NCBI GenBank assembly: GCA_937967955.1
Contig: CALBUB010000137.1
Coordinates: 1 to 5,336, forward strand
DNA: 5,336 bases
Reading direction: 5' to 3'
From: an uncultured Bacillota bacterium
Lineage (GTDB): Bacteria > Bacillota > Clostridia > Tissierellales > Tepidimicrobiaceae
The position numbers and the translations under genes were made by a program. Of this stretch, positions 1-5,313 are shown piece by piece. Positions within the stretch are counted from its first letter, which is position 1; every line of letters begins with the position of its first letter. Under the pieces are notes generated by a model. The model saw only the letters and a program-made list of their open reading frames with translations, ran no database searches and was not told the origin of the DNA.

Positions 1-32
1 ACTATGATATTGAAAGTATTAGTGAGTTTTTG

Positions 33-75
33 TCCAAAATTAAGGGGTCAATCCGATTGATAACTAAATTTTGGA
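33..75. repeat. Nested symmetric inverted repeat at left edge
   Basis: A 9-bp arm (33-41, TCCAAAATT) is repeated inverted at 67-75. Exactly centred between them is a second perfect dyad, TCAATC (48-53) and GATTGA (55-60) around C54. Both dyads share position 54 as centre, and two further pairs (43/65, 44/64) also match. It lies 30 bp beyond the stop of the permease-ferredoxin gene, so it could serve as a transcript end for that operon. However, neither strand has a T-run after it, so a rho-independent terminator is doubtful. A binding site or the remnant of a mobile-element end are alternatives. No gene is convincing in 1-105. Confidence 0.4.
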
Positions 76-105
76 GTGATACCTATCCTAATTCATTTCC
101 ATTGT

Positions 106-852
106 TTATTTGCCCACTTTTTCTCTAGGTAGTTTTTTATCTCCCATGGCTATAGCTTTGGTAGGACATTTTTCTATAGCTTTTATTATTGCACCTTCCA
201 TTTCTTGTTCAGCTTTTGAGTTTACTACCTTAGCCTTTTTATTCCCTACTTTAAAATAGTTTGGGGCCAACTTTTCACATATTCCACATCCTATACAGTA
301 TTCTTCTTTTATCACAATTTCACCATCATTTATTTTTTCAGAATCCATAGGAATATCTTTTCTTCTTACTATTTTAGATATGAGATATCCCATTATGAGA
401 ATAGCTATAGTTGTCAATACCCATCTTGTTGCCATAAACTTAGGACTTAAAAATTTAGCTTCGTTGGCCAACATAGGTATTTTTATTACTGCCCATGCAC
501 TAAGGATTACTACTATATTTGATATGCTAGCTCCCTTTTTTAATAATGTTTTACATACAGGAAAAGCTGCGTATATTGGCCCTGCCGATACGCTACCAAG
601 TAATAAAGATATAAAAGAGCCTTTTAACCCAGAACCATCGCCTAAATGTTCCATTATCATTTTCTTTGGAACCCAGGCTTCTATTAGAGCGGTTAATACA
701 AATATTACTGGCATTATCATAAGCATTTCTTTTATATAATAACCACTATTTTTAAAAGATATAATTGCTTTCTCTGTGTTGGATAACAATAATATCAAAT
801 AAATTAAAACAACAAATAATAAAAACTTGTTTTTCTTTATCTTTTCCATCAT
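106..852 (-). CDS. DUF318-like permease half with C-terminal [4Fe-4S] ferredoxin domain
   Basis: This is an integral membrane protein of 248 residues. Hydrophobic segments lie near residues 9-24, 42-58, 79-98, 109-126 and 143-160, and RRKD follows the last one, suggesting that the tail is cytoplasmic. The repeat motif around 84-97 (LGSVSAGPIYAAFP) followed by KKGAS matches the core of DUF318/PF03773 permeases, the family that includes ArsP. The CSC thiol motif of ArsP is absent, so the substrate is unknown. Residues 181-240 form a single-cluster ferredoxin: C186, C189, C192 (CIGCGIC) and C229 followed by P are the four cluster ligands. The two extra cysteines that form a disulfide in ferredoxins such as that of Thermotoga are missing (Ala at the CEKLAP position). 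The start ATG (852) overlaps the TGA of the upstream gene as ATGA, with a GGGGGT ribosome site about 7 nt before it, so translation is probably coupled. I infer that it pairs with the upstream permease half. A redox-linked role is plausible but unproven. Confidence 0.85.
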   Translation of the reverse strand: MMEKIKKNKFLLFVVLIYLILLLSNTEKAIISFKNSGYYIKEMLMIMPVIFVLTALIEAWVPKKMIMEHLGDGSGLKGSFISLLLGSVSAGPIYAAFPVCKTLLKKGASISNIVVILSAWAVIKIPMLANEAKFLSPKFMATRWVLTTIAILIMGYLISKIVRRKDIPMDSEKINDGEIVIKEEYCIGCGICEKLAPNYFKVGNKKAKVVNSKAEQEMEGAIIKAIEKCPTKAIAMGDKKLPREKVGK

Positions 853-1331
853 AGTATTACCCCCATTATCATCGAAATTGCAATGGCAAATATAAAGCTT
901 AAACCATTCCTTGCAAGGGCAAATTTCTTACCGAATTCTTGCTTCTCTAAATTAAAAGTTACAAATCCTACCATGGTTAAAGTCGTTAAAAACGCAACTG
1001 CTGGCACAATACTAGCCCCCATATCTACAATAGAACCTACTAGAGGAAAGGCCACAAAAGCTGGAATCAATGTAATACTACCAATCAATGCAGAAACTAC
1101 AGTGGCCAAAAATATATTCGAACCACCTAAATACTCATTAATGACATGAGGTGGTATAAAAGTAAGGATAAGCCCTATTAAGAACAATATAGCTATTATT
1201 TGACCTAACATATTACCCATCATTTTCTTAGACATCTTCATGGCATCTAAGGTCCTTTTTTTATCCTTAATCATAGAAATAATGAACCAAATACCTGTGA
1301 TAAGCCATAAAACCTTGGTGAAAATATCCAT
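849..1331 (-). CDS. DUF318-like permease half, first gene of operon
   Basis: A 160-residue membrane protein with hydrophobic segments near residues 5-20, 41-59, 74-98, 109-126 and 142-159. Its central stretch (FIPPHVINEYLG at 58-69, LIGSITLIPAFVAFP at 82-96, then DMGAS) lines up position by position with the next gene (WVPKKMIMEHLG, LLGSVSAGPIYAAFP, KKGAS). The two are therefore paralogous halves of a permease of the DUF318/PF03773 type, which is usually a single chain with two such repeats. It has no ferredoxin domain and no cysteines, so it cannot bind arsenicals by thiols as ArsP does. The ATG at 1331 has a GGGAGG site at 1341-1346, about 9 nt away. The end overlaps the next start by 4 bp. 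It is transcribed divergently from a Crp/Fnr regulator across an operator-like palindrome. The heterodimer with the next product and the transport function are inferred; the substrate is unknown. Confidence 0.85.
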   Translation of the reverse strand: MDIFTKVLWLITGIWFIISMIKDKKRTLDAMKMSKKMMGNMLGQIIAILFLIGLILTFIPPHVINEYLGGSNIFLATVVSALIGSITLIPAFVAFPLVGSIVDMGASIVPAVAFLTTLTMVGFVTFNLEKQEFGKKFALARNGLSFIFAIAISMIMGVIL

Positions 1332-1357
1332 AATCCATCCCCTCCCAAAAAATTATT

Positions 1358-1370
1358 CTTCTCTATTATA
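1358..1370 (-). promoter_or_regulatory. Predicted activator-dependent promoter of permease operon
   Basis: A perfect TATAAT lies on the minus strand at 1370-1365, putting transcription start near 1358 and giving a leader of about 26 nt. No recognisable -35 box is found 16-18 bp upstream (CTTTTT or ACTTTT) and there is no TGn extension. The palindrome at 1388-1411 is centred 32 bp from the centre of this -10 box, which is the spacing of a class II Crp/Fnr activator site at about -41.5. The element is seen directly; activation is inferred. Confidence 0.6.
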
Positions 1371-1378
1371 ATCCTAAA

Positions 1379-1394
1379 TGGTATAATAAAAAGT
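1379..1394 (+). promoter_or_regulatory. Extended -10 promoter of the Crp/Fnr regulator gene
   Basis: TGGTATAAT (1379-1387) is a consensus extended -10 element (TG-n-TATAAT) with a poor -35 region (TTCTCT at 1359-1364). Start of transcription is predicted near 1394, which lies inside the palindrome at 1388-1411. A protein bound there should block this promoter, so negative autoregulation is likely. Confidence 0.6.
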
Positions 1395-1411
1395 AACTAT
1401 GGTTACTTTTT
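1388..1411. promoter_or_regulatory. Perfect inverted repeat, probable Crp/Fnr-type operator
   Basis: Arms AAAAAGTAAC (1388-1397) and GTTACTTTTT (1402-1411) are perfect 10-bp inverted repeats around the spacer TATG. The GTAAC-N4-GTTAC core has the size and symmetry of FNR-type sites (TTGAT-N4-ATCAA). It sits between two divergent genes, one of which is a Crp/Fnr regulator, immediately before that regulator's GGAGG site. It is centred near -41.5 for the minus-strand promoter and covers the predicted start of the plus-strand one. The obvious candidate ligand is the protein encoded at 1424-2095. A hairpin in the leader RNA that affects the adjacent ribosome site is a weaker alternative. Confidence 0.75.
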
Positions 1412-1423
1412 GGAGGTATATTT

Positions 1424-2095
1424 ATGGATATTGATAAATATAAAAGTTTAATTAGTCATACTTACTTATTTAGCACTTTTTCCACAGATGAAATTTCTGC
1501 TCTATTCAAAGATGAATATTGTACGATTAAAAATTATAATAAAAATTCCATTATATATCTGCAAAATGAAATATGTACTACTATAGACATCCTATTAGAA
1601 GGCAAAGTAACTATCCAAAAAATAGATGAAAATGGGAATATATTAACAATTGCCTCCTTTAAGCCTGGAGATATTATGGGGGGAAGTTTAGCATTTTCCA
1701 ATAATAACGAATATCCTATGACTGTGGTAGCAGAAGCTAAGTCTAGCCTATTACATATTCAAAAGGAACTAATACTAGATTTATGTCAAAACAATAGAGC
1801 TTTTCTATCCAAGTATTTGGAATCCCTGTCCATCAAGGCTTTAATCCTTACAGATAAGATAAAGTTCATGTCCCTCAAAACCATTAGGGATAAAATAGTG
1901 GAATTTTTGACCTATGAGTATCATATACAGAATAGCAAGATAATTAAATTGGATATGTCTAAAAAAGAATTAGCAGATAGGTTTGGTGTTCAAAGACCTT
2001 CCCTTTTTAGGGAATTGAAAAAGATGAAAAAAGAAGGGCTTATAGACTATGACCATAAAAGCATAGTAATTTTAGATGAAGACAGGCTTTTCTAG
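1424..2095 (+). CDS. Crp/Fnr-family transcriptional regulator
   Basis: A 223-residue DNA-binding regulator of normal length for the family. Residues about 15-115 form the cyclic-nucleotide-binding-like beta-roll (including KNSIIYLQNE, LLEGKV, FKPGDIMGG), 116-160 the long dimerisation helix, and 175-223 the winged helix-turn-helix (MSKKELADRFGVQRPSLFRELKKM, in which R191, S193 and R196 fall in the recognition helix). The phosphate-binding cassette is degenerate: the Glu and Arg-Ser that bind cAMP in Crp are replaced (GGSLAF...YPMT), so cAMP is unlikely to be the ligand. The cysteines (33, 51, 121) do not form an FNR-type N-terminal cluster motif, so the signal is unknown; haem or another small molecule is possible. 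The ATG at 1424 has GGAGG at 1412-1416, 7 nt upstream. It is probably autoregulated through the palindrome at 1388-1411 and probably controls the divergent permease operon. Confidence 0.9.
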   Translation: MDIDKYKSLISHTYLFSTFSTDEISALFKDEYCTIKNYNKNSIIYLQNEICTTIDILLEGKVTIQKIDENGNILTIASFKPGDIMGGSLAFSNNNEYPMTVVAEAKSSLLHIQKELILDLCQNNRAFLSKYLESLSIKALILTDKIKFMSLKTIRDKIVEFLTYEYHIQNSKIIKLDMSKKELADRFGVQRPSLFRELKKMKKEGLIDYDHKSIVILDEDRLF

Positions 2096-2119
2096 CCTGC
2101 CTTCTGTATATCTCTTTTT
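2083..2119 (+). terminator. Weak hairpin terminator after the regulator gene
   Basis: CAGGCT (2083-2088) and AGCCTG (2094-2099) form a 6-bp stem with a TTTCT loop, spanning the TAG stop of the regulator. The nearest T-run (2115-2119) starts about 15 nt later, so it is a poor rho-independent terminator. It lies in the 22-bp gap between two convergent genes, where a terminator would be expected. Confidence 0.35.
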
Positions 2120-3308
2120 ATAATTTACCTACAAACTCTTTACCAAATTCAATACATCTATTTATAGCATCTTCATCTGGGTTCCAGAGTTCTTTTATTC
2201 CTTCTTGTACTATTTCTATCCTTGCATCCTTTAATCTTTCCTCTAGGATGCCTACAGATTCTCCTGACCAACCATAGGAACCAAAGGCTGCACCCTTTTT
2301 ATTCTTAAATCCTATGCCTTTTATCATATCAAGTAGGCCACCAGTTGCATGCATTATACTCTTATTTACAGTAGAGGATCCAAATAGCATTGCCTTTGAT
2401 TTAAACAATTCTGTAATTACATCATTTTTATCGGAGTTAGCAGCGTTAAACAATTTTATATTTACATCCTTGTCTACAGATTTAATACCTTCTACTATAG
2501 CCTCAGCCATCTTTCTAGTAGCATTCCACATGGTATCATATACTATGGTAATCTGGTTTTCCTGATAGGCGCCTGCCCATTCCAAGTATTTTTCTATAAT
2601 TTGACCTGGATTATCACGCCAAATAATTCCATGGCTGGTAGCTATCATATCTACAGGCAAATTAAATCCTAATACTTCTTTTATTTTATTGGCCACAAGG
2701 GAGCCAAAAGGAGTTAAAATATTTGCATAATATTTTATTGCTTCTTGATATAATTCTCCCTGATCTACTAAATCATTATATAATAACTCTGAGGCATAAT
2801 GTTGGCCAAAGGCGTCATTACTAAATAGGATACTTTCTCCAGTCATATAGGTAAACATACTATCTGGCCAATGTAACATTCGAGCTTCAATAAATATTAA
2901 TTTATTGTTTTCTCCAATCTCCAATTCATCTCCTGTCTTTACCACTACAAAATTCCAATCTTCATGAAAATGTGCCCTTAATATTTTAGCCCCATTAGAA
3001 CTACAGTAAACTGGCACATGGGGTATTTCCTTCAATAACAAAGGTAAAGCGCCACTATGGTCTATTTCAGCATGATTAGCTACTATGTAATCTATTTCAT
3101 TTAAATCTATTTCCTTCTTAAGGTTTTCAACAAATTCTTCTGCAAAGGGTTCCCATACTGTATCAATAAGTACTGTCTTTTCATCTCTTATTAGATAAGA
3201 ATTATAGGATGAACCTCTATGAGTAGAGTATTCATCACCATGAAAACGTCTTAATTCCCAATGGATCTTCCCTACCCAAGTTACCTTATCAGTCATTTTA
3301 ATAGCCAT
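2118..3308 (-). CDS. fprA: Flavodiiron protein (A-type), O2/NO reductase
   Basis: A soluble cytoplasmic enzyme of 396 residues that reduces O2 to water and/or NO to N2O using electrons from rubredoxin or a similar carrier; it protects anaerobes from oxygen and nitrosative stress. The N-terminal metallo-beta-lactamase-like domain holds the diiron ligands: H79-x-E81-x-D83-H84 (NHAEIDHSG), H146 (LHWPDS), D165 (FSNDAFG) and H226 (TSHGIIW). The flavodoxin domain begins near 252 (ITIVYDTMWNATRKMAEAI, the FMN phosphate loop), with FGSSTVN near 309-315 and FGSYGWSGE near 342-350. Length and domain order are those of the standard two-domain form, with no fused rubredoxin or flavin reductase domain. 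An in-frame TTG at 3323 lies inside the GGGAGG ribosome site, so the ATG at 3308, 7 nt after that site, is the start. It is convergent with the Crp/Fnr gene at 1424-2095 and downstream of a damaged regulator. Preference for O2 versus NO cannot be read from the sequence. Confidence 0.95.
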   Translation of the reverse strand: MAIKMTDKVTWVGKIHWELRRFHGDEYSTHRGSSYNSYLIRDEKTVLIDTVWEPFAEEFVENLKKEIDLNEIDYIVANHAEIDHSGALPLLLKEIPHVPVYCSSNGAKILRAHFHEDWNFVVVKTGDELEIGENNKLIFIEARMLHWPDSMFTYMTGESILFSNDAFGQHYASELLYNDLVDQGELYQEAIKYYANILTPFGSLVANKIKEVLGFNLPVDMIATSHGIIWRDNPGQIIEKYLEWAGAYQENQITIVYDTMWNATRKMAEAIVEGIKSVDKDVNIKLFNAANSDKNDVITELFKSKAMLFGSSTVNKSIMHATGGLLDMIKGIGFKNKKGAAFGSYGWSGESVGILEERLKDARIEIVQEGIKELWNPDEDAINRCIEFGKEFVGKL

Positions 3309-3315
3309 ATTCAAA

Positions 3316-3321
3316 CCTCCC
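3316..3321 (-). promoter_or_regulatory. fprA: Ribosome binding site fixing the fprA start
   Basis: GGGAGG on the minus strand at 3321-3316 stands 7 nt before the ATG at 3308. It contains the in-frame TTG that would otherwise give a five-residue longer protein, so that longer start can be excluded. Confidence 0.85.
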
Positions 3322-3363
3322 AATAATTATTTTTCTTATAGTTACTCATATTAATTATGTTCT

Positions 3364-3392
3364 AAAATACAAGACCAAAACCCTTTAGTCAA
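3364..3392 (-). promoter_or_regulatory. fprA: Predicted fprA promoter
   Basis: TTGACT (3392-3387) and TATTTT (3369-3364) are separated by exactly 17 bp, matching the sigma-A -35 box at 5 of 6 positions and the -10 box at 4 of 6. Start would be near 3357, with a leader of about 49 nt. It lies just after the stop of the damaged regulator gene, so fprA need not depend on read-through from it. Confidence 0.5.
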
Positions 3393-3397
3393 ACTAC

Positions 3398-3727
3398 CTA
3401 AATTAAGCTCCTTAAATTTTCCTCATCTAATATAACAATCCTTCTATGTCTTATCTGTTTTATCCAACCCATATCTTGAAAGTAGGACAATTTTCTACTT
3501 AAAGTCTTCTGGCTCATACCAATATGGGAGGCTAAATCCCCTTTACTCATATTAAGAACTACTTCTCCCTTATCTCCAGCCATATATATCAATTCGCCTT
3601 TTTTGTAGCTTCTGGCTACCGTTATCCTAGCTACTTCCATCATTTCGTCATAGGTCAATGTACTAAATATGGGTACCATCTCGATACAGCTTTTCCTTCT
3701 TCCATTGCCTTCACAACTACAAGTCAT
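3398..3727 (-). pseudogene. Crp/Fnr regulator with large in-frame internal deletion
   Basis: This 109-residue frame joins both ends of a clostridial Crp/Fnr regulator. Residues 1-55 are the usual N-terminus: a Cys-rich start (C3, C5, C14), VPIFSTLTYDEMMEV, then YKKGELIYMAGDKGE, the first strands of the beta-roll. Residue 56 onward is the C-terminal winged helix (VVLNMSKGDLASHIGMSQKTLSRKLSYFQDMGWI, ending RRIVILDEENLRSLI). The rest of the effector-binding domain and the dimerisation helix, roughly 110-120 residues in a family of about 220-235, are missing. The frame stays open, so this is one clean deletion and not general decay. GGAGA occurs on both sides of the junction near 3565, which suggests loss between short repeats. 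The start is ATG 3727 with GGGGTG 5 nt upstream; the in-frame ATG at 3796 adds a non-homologous hydrophobic tail and is rejected. Probably inactive; a small DNA-binding-only protein cannot be excluded. Confidence 0.75.
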
Positions 3728-3827
3728 TAAAACACCCCAATCTATAAAATCTTTCCACCTTATATAACACCCTAAAAAAAAGAATAAAAAAACCACTGTG
3801 AAAAACCAGCTTAATATCCATTATATT

Positions 3828-3858
3828 TAAAAAGGATTAAGGCCTTAACCTTAATCCT
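3828..3858 (-). terminator. Rho-independent terminator of the DUF438/PAS remnant
   Basis: AGGATTAAGG (3833-3842) and CCTTAATCCT (3849-3858) form a perfect 10-bp stem with a 6-nt loop. On the minus strand the stem is followed by a T-run (3833-3829). The stem includes the TAA stop (3853-3851) of the PAS remnant. It should isolate the damaged regulator gene downstream from transcription entering from the right. Confidence 0.8.
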
Positions 3859-4366
3859 CTGACAACAATCTCTTTTCCCCTTCAATAGCTTGGATTGGGG
3901 CTATATCCTGTGTAAACTCCAAGGTTCCTAGGTATTCCCCATGCTTATTCCTTACTGCAAAATACCTTATTAAAACATACTTATCTCCCATCTTAATCCA
4001 GAAATCCTCGCTATCCTTCCTACCAGCTTTAAAATCTTCCAAAATCTTCTCCACTACATTAACACTTGTTGGTGGATGACAATCTTGTACACTCCTTCCT
4101 ATAACTGCTTTTGTTCGGGCAAAGATTCTTTCTTTCCCTTGAGAGAAGTATTTTACAGTATCGTTTTTATCTATAAAAGTCATATCTCCTGGAATGGCAT
4201 TTAGTATTTGGCTTATTTCCTCTGGAGTTAAAAATCCAGTTTCAAATCTTACATGACCTGCTTCTGGTAATTTTTCCTCTGTGTCAGAAATATTTATTCT
4301 CTTTAGTTCCCATTGGGTTTCTGGCTCTAGCAATGCATAGCCAGTTTCATCACTTTCCTTATATAT
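3851..4366 (-). pseudogene. C-terminal PAS remnant of a DUF438-type protein, 5' truncated
   Basis: About 171 codons encode the PAS sensor domain that ends DUF438-family proteins. Recognisable pieces are the linker IYKESDETGYALLEP (from 4366), LTPEEISQILNAIP, TFIDKNDTVKYFSQGKERIF, the CHPP signature (DCHPPTS), FWIKMGDKYVLIRYFAVR and LGTLEFTQDI. Full-length members as I know them run to over 400 residues, with DUF438 and hemerythrin-like domains before this point; all of that is absent. The frame stays homologous up to 4366, enters the 29-bp palindrome at 4367 and meets TGA at 4381-4379. The only early start is TTG at 4333, with no ribosome site before it, so it is unlikely to be translated properly. 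The 3' end and terminator are intact. The complete protein would have been a cytoplasmic redox or gas sensor, fitting its neighbours fprA and a Crp/Fnr regulator. Confidence 0.8.
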
Positions 4367-4395
4367 GGGACAGTGAGGTCAGACCTCGCTGTCCC
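4367..4395. repeat. 29-bp palindrome at the truncation point
   Basis: GGGACAGTGAGGTC (4367-4380) and GACCTCGCTGTCCC (4382-4395) are 14-bp inverted arms around a single A. The one mismatch (T4374/G4388) is a G-U wobble if transcribed on the plus strand. Arms starting GGGACAG and ending CTGTCCC resemble repetitive palindromes scattered in clostridial genomes, some linked to REP-type transposases; this is recognition by eye only. It replaces the 5' part of the DUF438-type gene, so it marks a rearrangement or insertion boundary. Confidence 0.75.
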
Positions 4396-4402
4396 ACACT
4401 AT

Positions 4403-4431
4403 TTGATATATTAATAACAATTATATACAAT
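4403..4431 (+). promoter_or_regulatory. Near-consensus sigma-A promoter
   Basis: TTGATA (4403-4408) and TACAAT (4426-4431) are 17 bp apart; each matches consensus at 5 of 6 positions. Start is predicted near 4438, giving a leader of about 44 nt for the gene at 4482. It lies 7 bp beyond the palindrome in an AT-rich stretch. The rest of 4396-4481 shows nothing else recognisable, and in particular no good ribosome site. Confidence 0.65.
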
Positions 4432-4481
4432 TATTTTTTGTGTAGCCTTTTTTTCATCATATCGTTCATTGTTTTCTCAGT

Positions 4482-4958
4482 ATGATGACTATGTGCCCTT
4501 CTTGTTTTGAACTATATAGCGATATATGGGTAAAACCCTGCTGTAGTTGTGGTTGTAAGACCGCCAGCGTTAGTATTGAGCTTATAGGAGTGGCTAAGCT
4601 TCTGATAAATCGTGGTTTTAAGCTTTCCTATGCCAACTGTTCGACGCATGACGATGAGTCAGGCATTGGTGAAATCACTCAAATCATTATTGAGTTTGGG
4701 ACATCTTACTCAGAGGCCATGTTTCAGGAACTTCCCCCTGATTGGACTATGTACGAATATAGTAGAGTAAAGGATAACCAAATTCTCGAACCAAAGCTTA
4801 CAGGCCTCAGTTGTGTATTCAAGCATCCACCTAATGAGTGTGATACAGAGAGTATAGCATTTGATATAGAGGTCACCATAAGTAACCTCGAAGTGTGGTT
4901 AGAAGAAAAGGACCCTGAAAGCTGTAGAGCTGTGCTTACACTTGCTGGATGTATGTAA
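4482..4958 (+). CDS. Cysteine-rich zinc-ribbon-like protein, function unknown
   Basis: I do not recognise a named family for this 158-residue protein. The N-terminus reads CPSC (C5, C8), then after about 11 residues PCCSCGC (C20, C21, C23, C25), which looks like a small zinc ribbon. After it comes a mixed alpha/beta region (IELIGVAKLLINRGFKLSYANCSTHDDE, then IIIEFG and ELPPDWTMYEYS). This loosely recalls small phage-borne proteins with a CPxC ribbon followed by a segment describing LL-x-x-x-G-(Y/F)-K and a Cys-Ser motif; that likeness is from memory and weak. No membrane segment or signal peptide is seen. Three ATGs (4482, 4485, 4491) are possible starts and none has a Shine-Dalgarno site, which is unlike the other intact genes here. 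It has a near-consensus promoter at 4403-4431 and a terminator right after its stop. Its base composition looks less AT-rich than the genes to the left, in keeping with acquired DNA. Confidence 0.65.
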   Translation: MMTMCPSCFELYSDIWVKPCCSCGCKTASVSIELIGVAKLLINRGFKLSYANCSTHDDESGIGEITQIIIEFGTSYSEAMFQELPPDWTMYEYSRVKDNQILEPKLTGLSCVFKHPPNECDTESIAFDIEVTISNLEVWLEEKDPESCRAVLTLAGCM

Positions 4959-4999
4959 AAAGGACCCTACGGGCTAATAAAAGCCTTGCAGGGTCCTTT
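4959..4999. terminator. Bidirectional hairpin terminator between convergent genes
   Basis: AAAGGACCCT (4959-4968) and AGGGTCCTTT (4990-4999) form a perfect 10-bp stem, topped after a small internal loop by GGCT (4972-4975) and AGCC (4982-4985). It begins right after the TAA of the plus-strand gene and ends just beyond the TAG of the minus-strand gene. On the minus strand it is followed by a TTTTT run (4961-4957), and on the plus strand by CCTTTCTCT, so it is stronger for the minus-strand gene. Confidence 0.8.
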
Positions 5000-5001
5000 C
5001 T

Positions 5002-5313
5002 CTATATTACATTAAAATGCTTAAGTGCGTCTTTAATAGCTTCCACTTTATATGCTGGTGCTTGTTTATATGGATACTTTAATTCTTCCACTGCATTAGG
5101 TGCGTCGTTCATCGGCAGGCCTAGGCTTCTTTTTACCTCTGCTATATAAGCTGTGTGAACTTTGAAGTTGTGTTTATCTTCTATATAGTCTTGTATCAGC
5201 TTATAAGTTACCCTGTCAGGTACTCTCTCTATATCGTCTGCGTAATCCATTTTCACGCTAATAAAGCTGTCTGCGTTTTTGTGTTCCTTTATAATAAACT
5301 TTTGCTTTTTCAC
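5002..5313 (-). CDS. Small protein resembling the C-terminal extension of RlmD/RumA-type methyltransferases
   Basis: About 103 residues, hydrophilic and without membrane segments. The core VPDRVTYKLIQDYIEDKHNFKVH is followed by TAYIAEVKRSLGLPMNDAPN and, at the end, EAIKDALKHFNVI. It strongly recalls the small helical domain appended to clostridial 23S rRNA (uracil-5-)-methyltransferases (pattern: Y-x-x-I-x-x-Y-...-KVH-x-x-YIA-x-VKR-x-x-G, then a closing ALKHF). I also recall such domains as separate small proteins in phages and integrated elements. No methyltransferase motifs are present in the window. GTG at 5313 is preferred because GAGG lies 3 nt before it and MKKQKF is a plausible N-terminus. 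TTG at 5322 is possible, and the frame is open to the right edge, so it could be the tail of a longer gene. Binding of nucleic acid is a guess. Confidence 0.6.
   Translation of the reverse strand: MKKQKFIIKEHKNADSFISVKMDYADDIERVPDRVTYKLIQDYIEDKHNFKVHTAYIAEVKRSLGLPMNDAPNAVEELKYPYKQAPAYKVEAIKDALKHFNVI

Noticed and set aside
3..128. Plus-strand reading frame open from the left edge (begins YDIESISEFLSKIKG)
   Set aside because: Short, enters the window without a visible start and overlaps the end of the permease gene on the other strand. The first part could be the tail of a gene to the left, but nothing in it is recognisable.
380..739. Plus-strand open frame of 119 codons
   Set aside because: It is antisense to the permease-ferredoxin gene, has no ribosome site, and its sequence is a shadow of the membrane protein codons.
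883..1149. Plus-strand open frame of 88 codons
   Set aside because: It is antisense to the first permease half, with no supporting ribosome site or recognisable domain.
106..1331. Identification of the permease pair as the arsenical exporter ArsP
   Set aside because: The Cys-Ser-Cys motif needed for arsenical binding is absent in both halves and no ArsR-type regulator is present.
2314..2565. Plus-strand open frame of 83 codons
   Set aside because: It lies within the strongly supported fprA gene on the opposite strand.
3338..3346. ATAGTTACT, a 9-bp match to half of the operator palindrome, in the fprA leader
   Set aside because: The opposite GTAAC half-site is absent, and the position lies downstream of the predicted start. 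A single half-site in AT-rich DNA is weak evidence that the same regulator controls fprA.
3728..3796. Upstream extension of the damaged Crp/Fnr gene to the ATG at 3796
   Set aside because: The added residues (MVFLFFFLG...) are not homologous to the family, whereas ATG 3727 gives the typical Cys-rich N-terminus and has GGGGTG before it.
4949..5149. Plus-strand open frame of 66 codons
   Set aside because: It runs through the hairpin terminator and opposite the RlmD-tail-like gene, and lacks a ribosome site.
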